A DNA stretch of 64,000 bases, taken from NCBI RefSeq assembly GCF_034190915.1, contig NW_026947486.1, forward strand, positions 101,413,123-101,477,122, written 5' to 3'. Positions 1-11,700 of the stretch are shown in pieces. Both the position numbers and the translations under genes were made by a program. Each line of letters begins with the position of its first letter. Position 1 is the stretch's first letter. The notes beneath the pieces are model-generated. The model was not told the origin of the DNA. It worked only from the letters and a program-made list of their open reading frames with translations, and made no database searches. This DNA is from Cavia porcellus (taxonomy: Eukaryota > Chordata > Mammalia > Rodentia > Caviidae).

Positions 1-99
1 TAGGACTGGGACCTGCACTAAATAGGCCTTGTTTATAAATGGCATAGGTTGACCATTAATACCTCATCATAGAGATTGAGGACTTAATATAGCAGCCTA

Positions 100-200
100 A
101 AAACTCAGGAAGACCTCTGTATATATGGCCTCTATGTCCACAAATATAGAGAATTGTCTTACCTGAGACTTAGTGGGACTTGGACTCTGAGACGGACACC
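100..200 (-). pseudogene. ERV-1 protease relic
   Basis: Complement of 121-144 reads FVDIEAIY, at the place and in the style of a retroviral aspartic protease active site, where the usual Asp-Thr-Gly has become Asp-Ile-Glu. An in-frame stop follows within about 10 codons. About 270 bases upstream in the sense direction (near 400-430), a cysteine/histidine-rich stretch containing RRHWEENHP may be a decayed nucleocapsid zinc knuckle. Gag-NC-protease order is as expected. Inactive. Confidence 0.5.
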
Positions 201-1019
201 TTAAAGGGGGCTGTTGTTGCCCTGAACCCCCTCAGTCTTCAGCAGCAATTTTTTCAGCGATGAATCTGGCAGTGTTGACATTTCCTGTGAGGGCTAGAAG
301 TTAGGATGGCTTACCCACTCTCTGGTGGCTAGGACAGTCCAGCAGCCCTGGAGTAAGGTCTCAAAGAACACCAGGATGGGTGATTTTCTTCCCAATGTCT
401 TCTGCTGCATTTGAGCATGGTCCATGGGGGAGGGCCAGGCAGCTCCACCTTGTGTAGGTTTACCTGTCTCAGAACTCCAAGTGTCACAAGTGTTATCATT
501 ATCTCTGTTGTTGAAAACATAAAAACCATATTAAGATCTCAATAAGGTTTGAGGGTCAAGTTTTGCCTTTTTGTTTGGAATTTGGACTTCAGTAGAATTA
601 AGTAAGCATGCAGGAGTTTAATATTGGCATTTTAGATTAGAGAGCAGGCTTTATCTGGATGGCATACTGCTTTTTTCAGGGTGCCATGTGGCAGGCCATT
701 GTTTTACTAAAATTACATACTTGACAAAAAAGGCTTTAGTCTGCCCAAAAAGGCTTTAGTCTGCCCTCTCTCTTTTGGAGTAAAATCTCATTTTAATGGA
801 AACATTTAGCAGTAAAGGTTTACCAATCTTATGAATACTTTTACCAAAATTGATCTAATATTTTTAACCTCTGAACACATTTATTTGTTTTTAAACCTAA
901 ACACATTGGCGACAACAGAGTATAATGTGGGTAATAAGCTGCAGGCAATAAGCTCAACATGTAACAGTAGTGGTGGTCTGCAGCAAAAGGAATTGATAAA
1001 TATCTTTTAATTTTAGTCG

Positions 1020-2716
1020 TTAAAACAGGAGATTAGTGAAGGCCTTGATTGACAAAGCTGGTAAAATTACCAGGTGGCCAATAAGCTTGATTAAATGATT
1101 TGAGAACTGTAATAAAAAAATAGCATCTTTTGAGCAGAGCTGAATTGTAAAAAAAAAAGCATGCCTGAGTGGAGCTGCTGAGCTGCTGTTTTGAGGCATG
1201 CCAGCAGAGCATGCCCAAGGTGGGGGTGGGGCGAGCATCAGGACGTAGTGCTCAGGGGCGGGCTGGGACTGCCCCCAGAAACACGTAAGGGAGGGGCTGG
1301 GACGGCGCATGGGGGAGGGGCTGGGAGGCGGCCCAATGAAGCACGTGAAGCTGGAACTGCTCGCAGGGGGTAGAGGATTAGAAAGCTGATTTAGGAACAC
1401 AGCTGGGTTTTTATTAGCATCCTGGACCTGTTTTAAAAGTTTGTTATAGTTAGTATGCTTGTCCTGCTCTGGCACAGCTATAGGCCCAGGGTCCTTATCA
1501 GCAGTGTTTACCTTATGTCTGTGATCAGCTTCTTCTCGAGCTGCTTGCCACAGCTGATTTCGCTCTTGTGAGCTGAGAGTGATATTTAGAATCACATAAA
1601 CATTCTTAAAATGTAAATCATAACAATTAGTAATAAATTCAAATTGCCTGCTATAATTCTGTAGGTCAACAGAGAAGCTACCTAATTTATGGGTAATCTG
1701 AGATAGATCAGAAATGGAAAAAGGCACATGGATGTTAACAAGTCCTTTGGGGCCAGCTTGCTCCCAAAGTGGTAGCAGAGCCTGAGGAGAAGATTCTGGA
1801 GCAGAGGGCTATTGGGCAGCCAGCCGTCCAGTAGGTACGTGTGAGCAATCATCTGTAGAGCGGCTACAGAGTTGCTGCCAGTCATCCTGGGAAACACAGG
1901 CAGATGGTGTCTCACTGTGTGCCTTGCAGTGAGAGGATTGCTGTCAGCAGCACAATGAAGCATCATGTGCACTGCAACAGGGCGGCTGTTGCAGTTCACA
2001 AGAGGAGCCACAAGGGGGCGCCCATTGACAGTGAGGCCCATGCAAACATGGCAGCACCCGGTCATGTGGCAGACGGTTGTAACATGGCGACCATTCCCGG
2101 TGCAAGCTGCAACAATCATGTGGCCTGCTGGAAGGACATAGTGATCAAGACCTATTATGGTGGATGGGCGGTGAGAATGCTGTAGGGGATAGAGAATTCT
2201 CAGGAGAATAAGAAGTCGGAGACTGCGAGGAAGCGCTAACAGAGAGATTAGAGCTGCTGAGAGAGTTATGGGTCCCAGGAGATGGAGAGGAAGAGGATCG
2301 CACAGCGGGAGATAACAGTGAGGAATCATTTTGGGGGTAGGGAGGCGGCGGCCGGGAAACACTGGAGGGCAGGACAGAAAAGTTTGTGGCACAGTAGAGT
2401 TAGCTAAAAGTATCTCAGCGGGAGCACAAGACTTAATGAGAGACGGACATGTTCTCAGAATAAGAAAGGCCTGAATACAAGGGAGTTCTAATAACTTGTT
2501 GTCGGCCTGACAGAAATCATACAAATTCCTGAGAATGCAAGGGTCAAATGTTCCTTCCTTGGGTCAATGCTTGCCGATAAGCGGGTAGGTTGACCAGACC
2601 TCCTGGCAGTAAAAAGTTAATTGTTTAGTTTTTATGGTACTTTTAATTTTTAGAGTACATAAATTGGAAACTAGGCATTGTGAAGGCATCTTTTGGGAGT
2701 TAGAAAAGTTTCCCAT
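1020..2716 (-). pseudogene. ERV-1 gag relic (matrix to capsid)
   Basis: Gag would encode the virion structural polyprotein. A minus-strand ATG at 2716 begins MGNFSNSQ, with Gly2 as expected for a myristoylated matrix protein. The frame stops near 2564 and matrix-like sequence resumes in another frame near 2524 (YDFCQADNK). A long open stretch of 280 codons (1682-2524) covers the proline-rich middle. A second (1020-1727) starts PFSISDLSQITHKLGSFS, which matches the amino end of gamma-like capsids, followed by a helical section containing SQERNQLWQAAREEA. Its carboxyl part is proline/serine-rich and coincides with a short G-rich direct repeat near 1275-1335. At least two frame changes are needed, so no intact Gag can be made. 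Confidence 0.7.
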
Positions 2717-3250
2717 GACTGATTCAGGCAAGAAATAAGCTGTGGTCCAGAACAAGCCATCACTTGTTTGTGGCAGCACTCGGCGGCTAAGGTTCCAAAA
2801 ACTCGTATATTTCAGTCGTCACTGAGAAATTTACAAGTGGAGCCCACGTCGGATCAGTAACAGTTTTGCCCATGAAAGCACGAGGCTTTAAGGGAAGTGA
2901 GGGTCTTTCAGTGTGGGCTCTGCTTTGGGCTATCTGAACCCAAAGAACATGAGAGATTTTAGAGTGTGGACACAGGTTTGCCCAGAAAAAAACCTTGCCC
3001 TGTGCTGTCCTAAGGACGTGAAAATGCACAGACCCACTTGAATGGGGGGAACAGTCAACTGGGGCTGCCCAGTGCCAAAAGTTCCCCAGAGAGTGCTCAC
3101 CTGAAATCAATCTGGCCGATGGTGAGTGCAGGCGGCAGGTAACAAGGACATCTTGGGAGAGGCAAAGTGCAGAACTAATCCAGGATATTATCTGGTTTGT
3201 GAATTGGCTGGGGACTCAACTGGGTGTGTCCTAGGAGTCAATCCCCTGCT

Positions 3251-3269
3251 GATCTGAGTTACGGCACCA
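3251..3269 (-). other. ERV-1 primer-binding site, tRNA-His-like
   Basis: The complement reads TGGTGCCGTAACTCAGATC and lies two bases downstream of the LTR end. It matches the known His-type primer site apart from about two G-to-A changes. This position and sequence identify the adjacent LTR as the 5' LTR of a minus-strand provirus. Confidence 0.75.
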
Positions 3270-3271
3270 AA

Positions 3272-3639
3272 TGATAGGATTATTTCCAAAAGATGAAAAA
3301 TATTTCCAAAGGATGAGAAGTATAAAACAAAAAGCGGCCTTTATTCTGAGAACTCAGATAGAGATGACCGGCACCCCCCACCGCTGGCGTCTGGCTGTCT
3401 CTCTGGCGGACACGTGTCATGGGGGTATGTAAGCAGCCTCGGTTTGGGGTTGAACCTAAGGAGGGCATTAGGGATGCACAGGTAGCCCATTAGTCCTAGG
3501 TTTGGCGCCATAGGTAAATTTCCAGGGGCGGGAAGATGACGTCACAGGTAAATTCCTAGGGGCGGGGGAGATAGGGACTTCCTGCTTCCGGTTGAGGCTT
3601 TTCTGGCTATAGTGTCCTGTCTGGGACAAAACCCTTTCA
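3272..3639 (-). mobile_element. ERV-1 5' LTR (LTR family A)
   Basis: A 368-bp LTR with TG...CA ends, beginning in the sense direction with TGAAAGGGT and ending AATCCTATCA. The sense strand carries AATAAAGGC as poly(A) signal (plus-strand GCCTTTATT near 3338-3346), two GC boxes (AGGGGCGGG) and a perfect TGACGTCA palindrome at 3537-3544. Two further copies lie at 48148-48489 and 55448-55762. It is joined to internal sequence by the His-type primer site. Confidence 0.8.
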
Positions 3640-3660
3640 CTGCTAAAGCTTAATTGTTAT

Positions 3661-4139
3661 TGTATTAGTCAGGGTTTTACTAGAGAGAACAGATATAACA
3701 TGAGATATATCAATGCAAAAGAAACAACCAGATTGGCTTAATGATGGTCAGCCACAGAGTCTGATGAGGAAGCCTGCAGAGCGTGTCTACACACTGGAGG
3801 CTGAAGGATTCAACCCAAGGTCTTGAGTTCACCCTAGTGTCTTGTGCAAGTCCACACCAGCAGGCTGATAGGTCTTGGACAGAAGGCCAAAGGCTCTATG
3901 ATGAAAGGCTGAAGAGTCTATGCTGGAAAATTGAAGAGTCTACATTGGAAGCCAGGAAATGAAGTCAAAACCAAAGGCGAAGACAAGCTTCTCCCAAGAA
4001 TGGAATGCATTTGTCTTTCCTCCTTCCCTTTTATACCTCCAGGGTGGGTCTTTTTCTACACCCTTGGGTGTAGAGTTGCTAAACCCCTTTAGTTAAGTTT
4101 TTAAATGTCTCAAGTTGACACAATCAATCAACCACTACA
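3661..4139 (-). mobile_element. MaLR-type solo LTR with 5-bp target duplication
   Basis: The plus strand starts TGTATTAGTCAGGG and ends ACCACTACA, the antisense of a MaLR LTR (ERV-L-related non-autonomous element). It is flanked by GTTAT on both sides (3656-3660 and 4140-4144), a perfect 5-bp target duplication, which fixes the boundaries. It inserted about 20 bp outside the ERV-1 LTR. Confidence 0.75.
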
Positions 4140-4144
4140 GTTAT

Positions 4145-6489
4145 AAAGATATAGGAGGTTGGGAACAGGAGAATGAAAAAAGAAAAATTTGAAAGATTAA
4201 ACAAGGGAAAATGAGAAAGAGGAGAAGAGAGCCAAATGATCTATTAAGGACTAGAAGGATATTAATGGAATTAGGTAAAGGTAACCGTAAAGAACAAATA
4301 AGAGAAAAAAGAAGATAAAAGGGAGAAAAAATATATTGGAATTTTAAAAAACTAAAGGGCAAAACTTGAAAGTAAAGAGAAAGAAAAAACAGACAGGAAA
4401 ATTCCCCATACCATAATAAAGCAGTGAAGAAGAAGCAGAGTGGGGTGGAAGGAAAAAAAGAAAGAAAAAAAAATCTCGTTCTCTGCACTTTTGAATTAGA
4501 TTGTTTTCTGGGATTCACAGGTTTGGAATACAGCAAAGTAATGCTTTTCCTCAACCAAACTTCATCGCTTGTGAGTTGTGAGGTGTCCTGTTCCAGAAGC
4601 CCCTCTGCCTGTTTAATCTTTGCCTGTGGCACCCAACCAGCTCTAGGTGTGTCCTTGCTCACATTGGTAGATTGGGAAGGCACTCAAATCTCATTATGTA
4701 TCCAGGCGTGCAGCCCACTGTACTTAATGCCAGCACTTTCCAAATAAGCTGTTTCTTATTTCTGTTTGTGCAACCCAAGATGGCCTGGAGTCTCACCATG
4801 GAAGTCAGGGCCTGAGACCTTCCTGACTCAAACTTAAAATGTTCAGGGAGTCTGTGTGTAGCCTGCATCCTTTCTGCAACTGTCTCCCCTGACTGTCTCT
4901 CACTCAGTCACTGTGGGAGCATTACACTGAGAACTCTGAAATAGAAATAATTTGTAGATCTTCTGAGTCTCAGGCTTAACTACTCAACCCCTTCCCCAAA
5001 TGGCACCTGATTAAGCACTTTCTGCCACTGTAGCCAGGTGTTCCCCCAAACCTTTGTACTCACATACCCTTCTACCACAACTTTGAGTTCTAACTTCTGC
5101 TTACTTTCACCTGCTTTGACTCTCCTCACATGGTGTGATCACTGCCTTGTGACAGGATCCAAGGCTGTCCTCAATACGTTAGCATGTAGAGTTAGTGTAG
5201 ATACCAGGAAAAACTTTGTTAAGTAAGTGCCAAGTGCATTCCAAATTAGCAATGGCATTTTATTCAGATTGAAAGAACAGCAGCTGGGAACTGAGATCAG
5301 AAAGGGAGGGGTGGGTGGGTCCAGGGGTATGGCTAGTGGTTTTAACTGGCATAGCTTGTATGGAAACAAAATTGGTGAGTGTAAGAAGAAGGGCTATGAG
5401 TGTCCAGAAAGCAAAGGCTGCACTGGTTAAAGTGCTCTGTATGTGCTTCCCTTTTTGCTTCGTGACAATTTCCTTTTTGAGCTAATCATCATTCACTCTC
5501 ATGGAGCGCGAAGTGATGAAATTCAAATAAAAAGATATCTTTGGATTTAAGATGACACAGTATTTGAAATGTATTTCATTTTTCTGAGTCAGAAACGTGA
5601 TCTTTGCCTCAGGAAAGTACAAATAAGTTATATTAATCGATGTCTTATGTCTCAAATTTAAGTTTCCCTTGGAATAATGTTACTCAAATCAGCTTGTTCA
5701 TGCTATGTTAATAATGATAATGAAAAACCCATTTCCAATCCACATTCCTTTGCAGAACAGGATATTTGGCTGACATTGAGGAAAGAGAAAGGATCATGGA
5801 CAAGAGGATGTTAGTCATGGAGGAGGGAACTCCGAAGCTGGGGGAGAGCCTGTGGGGAAGATTTACAGTCTATGTTAGATTGAGATTCTGAAGCACGGTT
5901 TGCTATGGGTTTGGGTTATTTTTCAGAAGATCTCCTGCCAGGTGTCAACTGAAACAAACACACACAGATAGTTTGAACTGGTTACCAACTCACTTCAGCA
6001 GTCCTTTTAATTTGAGTAGTTCCTGTGGAAATTACTCTCCTAAGCAGTTTCCCACCTCTCAGCTTTCCCTCTTCCTCTATGTGTCTGTCCTTTGGCAGAG
6101 AAAAAAAGAGTGGTTCTCTGTTTGCTTCGCCAACACATAGGAAGATTAACTTTGTATTTTGCCTCAAATGAGTAAGTCTTTTCTCAAAATATACATGAAA
6201 ATCATTTCAGTTTACTGACTTTACCCTGGATTTGAGTTGTTTCTCTCCAGGTTAGAAGACAACAGCCTTGGATTGAACACAGTGAGCTCTTCCCTTCACT
6301 TTGCTTTGGTTCTTGATCTAAAAACAAGAACAGACATGATTTGTCAGAGGCTCCCAAGGGAAGGAGACCTGGCTGGGGAGGAAGGATACAGGGAGAGGGC
6401 ACATGTCCAAGAAGGCAGCCTGAGCTCTCTCTCGGCAGACTTTCCTGTGCTGACATCAACTCTCTTCTTCCCACCTCCCCCATGACCAG
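4145..6489. other. Unassigned interval upstream of zinc-finger exons
   Basis: The first 350 bases are strongly purine-rich. The remainder has no recognised repeat or exon. It is probably intronic to the zinc-finger gene at 6490-9215, but I could not identify upstream exons (no SCAN or KRAB motif seen). Small open frames here have no recognisable domains. Confidence 0.4.
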
Positions 6490-6603
6490 GATACGAGATA
6501 CCACAGCCTGACAGGACCTATGCAAGGCAGCTCCTGGGAGAGCCATGCGCAGTGAAACCTCAGGATTCCGAGAGCCTGGAACAATTCTATGACGCCAAGA
6601 AAG
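6490..6603 (+). CDS. Penultimate coding exon of C2H2 zinc-finger gene
   Basis: A 114-bp exon with acceptor CATGACCAG before 6490 and donor GTAGGC from 6604. In the frame that joins the next exon it reads YEIPQPDRTYARQLLGEP... to ...FYDAKK without a stop; the last base (G) combines with AC at 7038 to give Asp. The linker has no domain of its own. Short linker exons of this kind lie between the amino-terminal domain and the finger exon in many zinc-finger genes. The preceding exon was not found. Called on splice sites and frame continuity, not homology. Confidence 0.6.
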
Positions 6604-6725
6604 GTAGGCGAGGGTGTGCTGAGTGCCCAGGAAGAAAGTAGAGAATAACATGGCCATGCAAGGAAAAGGGTAGGGAGAAGTGACTGGGGAGTCCCCACAT
6701 CTCCCTAGGCTTAGGTTACAATTAT

Positions 6726-6738
6726 TCTGTCTTTTTTC

Positions 6739-6809
<71 letters not shown>

Positions 6810-6885
6810 GTACCAGGGATCAAACTCATGACCAACCATGAGCTTGCCAGGCAGGCACTTAGCCACTGAGCTAAATCCCTGGCCC
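6726..6885 (-). repeat. tRNA-derived SINE with long T/TTTTC tail, in the intron
   Basis: The head (6809-6885) is the complement of the local tRNA-Ala-like SINE, with B-box-like GATCAAACTC and A-box complement TGAGCTAAATC. The tail is over 80 bases of TTTTC units and pure T on the plus strand. It lies between the two zinc-finger exons. Confidence 0.75.
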
Positions 6886-7037
6886 TACAGTTATTCTTAT
6901 TCCTTATGCCTCTGTGTTCCCTGGAACACTATGAAAGCTAATTTCTATTTCTTCTCTTGGGTCTGGTGGGAAAGGGAAGCAAATATATCAGAGCAGAAAA
7001 AAACTAGAGAGATTGAGTCCAAGTTTTCCTTCTTTAG

Positions 7038-7885
7038 ACAGGAATGCTCTTCATGGTCCTAACTTACTGAACAACAGTGAACAGCCGAAGTTTCCCCAAG
7101 AAACATCACCAGGACAGCTACTGACCGTTGTCACAGAGCCTGTGGACACCCAGAAGCCCTGTGTAGGGGAGGCAGCCCAGAGTTCAAACCAGCAGTTGTC
7201 TCTGAAAGCCAATGTCAATAACCAAATGCTTTCCAGCACGAGCCCTTGTATTTACCTTCAGTTTGGTCAACAGTTTGCCCTTAACACACCATTTCCTTGT
7301 CCCCTAAAAATTCAAACACGAGAGGTAACTTACAAGTGCTCCAAATGTGGGATAGGATTCCTTAATTGGTCAGACTTTCAGAACCACCAACATATACACA
7401 CAAATGAGAAACCCTTCCAGTGCACCCAGTGCAGCATGCAATTCACTCAGCAGACACACCTCATAGAGCATGAGGGAAAACACCGTGAAAAAGCAACCTA
7501 TCAATGCGCTGTATGTAAGCAGAATTTTGTGCTCTGGTCCAGCCTGGTACAGCACAGGAAAATTCACCATGAGGGCAATCATGAGTACCTGGTCTGTGGA
7601 AATTCCTTTCTTCAGCAGGCAACTCTCACTTATCAACAGAGAACACACATTGAAGAAAGACCATTTATTTGTGAATATTGTAACAAAACCTACAAACACA
7701 AATCGAGCCTGATGATTCACAGAAGAATCCACACAGGGGAATTGCCATACAAGTGTAACCTCTGTGACAAAAGCTTCGTAAAGAAAACAGAACTTACTAA
7801 TCACCAAGCTACTCACATTTCAGGACAACTGCCTAAGACTGTGTCCACCAATAGGGGTCCTGCTGGAAGTGGCAGTAACCCATAA
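7038..7885 (+). CDS. Last coding exon, C2H2 zinc-finger protein
   Basis: This would be a nuclear DNA-binding protein. Acceptor TTCCTTCTTTAG precedes 7038 and the frame runs open for about 282 codons to the stop ending at 7885. An unstructured ~98-residue Ser/Gln/Pro-rich spacer leads to six C2H2 units. Five keep all ligands: the first starts YKCSKCGIGF, the second FQCTQCSMQF, the third YQCAVCKQNF, the fifth FICEYCNKTY and the sixth YKCNLCDKSF. The fourth (YLVCGNSF...LTYQQRTH) has lost its first Cys (Tyr) and first His (Gln). Only one linker resembles TGEKPY (TGELPY), so the array is older or less constrained than typical KRAB-ZNF arrays. The carboxyl tail after finger six is 22 residues and falls inside a 372-bp tandem duplication. 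Family membership is certain; orthology is not, so no symbol is given. Confidence 0.75.
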
Positions 7886-8533
7886 GCCCCTGCTCCTGCA
7901 GGAGTGCACTGTCCTGCAAAGGCAGTCGCATTTACAGTCATTTCAGACAAAAGATTTGCATTTACTACTCACCTTCCCACACATATGAACTCTATAGTAT
8001 TCATCTATCGGGCACTATACTAGATTTAACTTTCGGGCTGGCCTTGGCAGAACTTAAACACTACAATGACAGTTGTTTTTTTGTCAAAAGCCGGGCAGCC
8101 ACAATACAGGCATAAGGGAGACTGATATAAGTGGCCATGTTCCCCCCACTGTACATAGACAGAACTTACTACCCACCAAACTGCTCACCTTCTAGAAGAA
8201 CTGCCTAAGACTGTGTCCACCAAAGGGGTCCTGCTTGGAAGTGGCAGTAACCCATAAGCCCCTGCTCCTGCAGGAGTGCACTGTCCTGCAAAGGCAGTAG
8301 TATTTACAGTCATTTCAGACAAAAGATTTGCATTTACTACTCACCTTCCCACACATGAACTCTAGAGTATTCATCTGTAGGGCACTATACTAGATTTAAT
8401 TTTTTTGGCTGGGCATGGCAGAACTTAAACACTACAATGACAGTTCTTTTTTGTCACAAGCCAGGCAGCCACAATATAGGCATAAGAGAGACTGTTATAA
8501 TTGGCCATGTTCCCCTCACTGTGCATAGATAGA
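7787..8533 (+). repeat. Two-copy 372-bp tandem duplication across the zinc-finger stop codon
   Basis: Unit 1 (7787-8158) starts ACAGAACTTACTAATCACC within finger six and runs through the stop into the 3' UTR. Unit 2 (8159-8533) starts ACAGAACTTACTACCCACC and repeats it almost base for base, including AGTAACCCATAAGCCCCTGC around the stop. Small indels in unit 2 break its copy of the coding tail, so it is only UTR now. Confidence 0.85.
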
Positions 8534-9215
8534 CCACTCTCCCTGTGCATTATTTTCAGAGAAAAGTCTGATCTGTGAAGGAAACACATGTACTTTTCCT
8601 GCTTTAGTCTCAACAGTTCCTCCTTTGAGTGACATGGCAATGCTTCCTGAACTCTGGGGAAAGAACTTTCCTTGACCCTTGCTCTGGCCAACAGCAGCAC
8701 CACCTGCTTCTCTGTGGCTGTGGCCCTCTATTTGGGCATCATCTCAGCCTTCAACGAGGTCCACTTTTGACACGTGGACCATTGCAAGGGTGTAAGGCCA
8801 ACTCAAGTACTAGAAAGCACAGCCAGAGGTACCCACCACTACAGACTGTGCCCCTTAAATGGAAGAGATTCATATGCGGCCTCTGCCCCCAGTCAGCTTC
8901 AGGTATACAGCTGCTGTCTGTAACTTGTTTCCTTTGCTGATTGAAGTGAAAGCATTAATGGCAATAAGTTTTACTTTATGTCTAACTTTGGTCACCTGCC
9001 ATGAATTTGAGGTAATTTCCGCATTGATGAGCTTGTTCTGGCGCGTGGTTTCATTTACTGTTGTCATTGTCATTGTATTTCTTGTTGGCTCCAAGAACTG
9101 GACCATGCTGATATTGTTTTCTCCATACTGGACCATGCTGATATTGTTCTCTCCATTTTTGCGTGTATGGCACTTTGATTAATAAATGCAGTTCTCACTA
9201 TTTCTGCTTTGTATT
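7886..9215 (+). other. 3' UTR of the zinc-finger gene with AATAAA signal
   Basis: Follows the stop codon, contains the second duplication unit, and ends with AATAAATGCAG at about 9181-9186 followed by a T/G-rich stretch (CTGCTTTGTATTC), as expected for a polyadenylation region. A 30-bp tandem repeat lies at 9098-9157. The extent is inferred from the first good signal. Confidence 0.5.
9098..9157 (+). repeat. 30-bp direct tandem repeat, two copies
   Basis: ACTGGACCATGCTGATATTG followed by TTTTCTCCAT is repeated immediately with a single T-to-C change. It lies just upstream of the putative poly(A) signal. Confidence 0.85.
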
Positions 9216-11700
9216 CATTTAGTTTCTCTTATTTTCTGTGACTCATGTAAAAAAAGCATTTAATTTGTGAGGCACACGTAGAGGGACTGCCAGCTGACTC
9301 CATGTCCTTAGCAGTGAACCTGGTGCTAACACTGCGCTAGTGGCCTGGAGCACATTACCTTGCTCCACATGCTGACTACCTGCATTCTCCTTTGGTGCTG
9401 GAGTTTAAATCCACGGCCTTTGCATTGAACTGCCTCTCCAGCTCTTATTCATCTATTTTTTTTTCAGATAGGGTCTCTCCAAGTCACTAAGTTGCCTTGG
9501 ATTGCCTCAAACTTTGAATCCTCCTCTCTGAACCTCTGTATTTTTGTACTCTGCATTTGTACAAGTGTTTGAAGCAATTTTCTGAATGCTGAAGAGCAAT
9601 TTTGGATGAGTAACCCGTGAGCCTGGCAGTTAAAACTCACAGCTAAATTCTGAACCCAGGGGAAGCCTTGCCTGTCCAGGCACTGACTATGCTCCCGCTG
9701 AACCTTCGCTTCCTCCCCTCCTTTGCCAAGCCCAGAAAGAACCCCTCGAAGTCCCTTTAAGGTTTTTGCCACCCTCATCCTCTTGAGTCAGCATGGCCTA
9801 TTCTGTAGTGTTTTAGGGAAATATATGGGTCTCCTTCTCAAGTGGCTCACCACTAGGTGGAGGAAAAGAGTCATTGCCCTTTGTTCCCTTGCACCTAAGT
9901 TCTGGATGGCATTCTGAAGAGGACCAGATTGACACCTCCTGGTCACCACATGAGCCTTATTCCTCCAAGCCCCTCAGCTCTAGTCTCCTAAATACAATAT
10001 CCTCACAAATGACCAGCGCTCACGCGTAAGCCCAGGCCCGGCTCCAGCTTTGTCTCTACTCCTATATAGCACAAGTGCAATGGGATCGGGAAGAGAGCTC
10101 TTCCCCAGCCTCCCTTTAGCATCCCTGCTGAGTATAGTCAGCCCCCATTTCTTGAATCCGAACAACTCAGGTCAGGAGCTGAGCAATTTCTTCCTTCTGC
10201 CTGGTTGTTTCCAATTAAGACTGTGAAACAGGACTTCTTTGAGTAACACAGACTAGATCTCTTTCATTAAGGATCTTAAATATAAAAATATTATTACCAA
10301 AGTTTTGGTAGATTTTTAACATTTGCCTTCAGTTGACATCTCTAAGGTTGTCATAAGAATGATTGTATATGAAATACTGGAAATGACTTCAAACACTAAA
10401 ATGTGAAGTCCTAAATACAGTTGAAAAAGCCTCTAAATCAAATCTGCTCCATAATTATAAACAAGCTGTAGCTTAAAACATGGAGCTTGCCATTTTAATA
10501 TTTCAGTGCTTTTTATATGAAAAATACTTCATTTTCATTTATCCCTAAGTGAATATTAATCTTAAGTGTGTCCAATATTCAATGTTATAATCATGATCCA
10601 AAAAAAAGTTAGGTAACTGTTTGCTCTGAGAATGGCCTCCTGAGCCTCATTGGCACTTCCCTTTAAACAATTAGGTCTTTCTTCATCGCTTCCTGATTAG
10701 TTTCCCTTCCATGAATAAGAGAACGTAGAAAGGAGTCAGTGAAATGCATGTGGCCACCCTGTCATCTGTGGTGAGAGGGAAGTTTCTTCAGTTTCATATC
10801 TATTGAGACTGATCTGTCCACGCAGGGACTTCCATGACAATATTCTCGGAGATGCACCACATGCAAAAGAATCCCCCAGTGTATCAAGGTGTGAAGGAAA
10901 ACTATAGATTTTCCGTGATTCTTCCCATTTTTCAGCAGAGCGATAACATTCTTACCATTGAGATGTCTTCCATCCTTTATCAATTAAAGGTCCCTGGCAT
11001 GTCTCAGTTGATTCCAGGAGTCTCTTAAGTAAAAAATTTCTCTAGAACTGTGGTATTTTACAACAGATTCTACAGATAGAGAAAGCTACCTTCATGAATG
11101 TAGCATATATTAGGTAAGCCAGGTTGGGCTCCATCATGTAAAAAGAAAATCTCAGTAGTTGTGGCAGGTTTATGTGTTGCTGCTTCTACAATCTAAGGGA
11201 TAATTGGTAACTATGTGGGAAGAGTCATAGCCTCAGAACATCTTATCAAGACTGATGGGTTTATGATCTCCAGTTACCACTTTTATGGCATATAAATCAA
11301 GGAGGGCAGTGCTTATGTTTGACCCTGGACAATTGATGACCTTCCCAGGTGGTCCATAGAATCCAGGAGGTGTGAAAAAAGCTCTGAGTGCTACTACAGT
11401 GAAAGTGTCTCTTGGGAGCACAAATAGGATTGTCAGTTGTTGTTCTATTTTATGGATTCTAGGGCCTTGTGTTCAAGGCACCACTATAATACGTGAGCTA
11501 ATTTCAAAGTATCAGCATACATGAATTTTTAAAATAAGGAACACATTATCTCCAAAACCTCAAAATGTCTACAAGATGGAGTTATTATAGTGCTGTGGGT
11601 GCTTACAGGGTCAGTCCGTAGTTGTATCAGACTCAAGAAGTAAGATGCAACTACAGAAGGGATTTAAGTGGTAAGAACTAAAAGCCAGTGAATGTGGGCA
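9216..11700. other. Intergenic interval, few recognisable features
   Basis: Degenerate antisense SINE-like fragments lie near 9393-9445 and 9460-9530 (TTTTTTTTCAGATAGGGTCT). The rest is AT-rich. Minus-strand open frames at 10762-10983 and 11233-11421 show no domain I recognise. Confidence 0.4.

Larger units (their letters stand above)
1..3639 (-). mobile_element. ERV-1: partial class I endogenous retrovirus, tRNA-His-type
   Basis: This is a provirus read right to left. The 5' LTR (3272-3639) is followed by a two-base spacer, a primer-binding site resembling the tRNA-His type, an untranslated leader, a gag relic and a protease relic. It leaves the window at base 1, so pol, env and the 3' LTR are not visible. 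The His-type primer and the gag layout place it with class I (gamma-like) elements broadly comparable to the RTVL-H group; that grouping is inferred. Stops and frame changes break the reading frame throughout, so it is not functional. Confidence 0.8.

Noticed and set aside
1682..2524. 280-codon open frame as a host gene
   Set aside because: Lies between a retroviral matrix start and capsid on the same strand, downstream of an LTR and primer site. Better explained as gag.
10762..11421. Minus-strand open frames of 62-73 codons
   Set aside because: No family recognised, no splice context, separated by stops.
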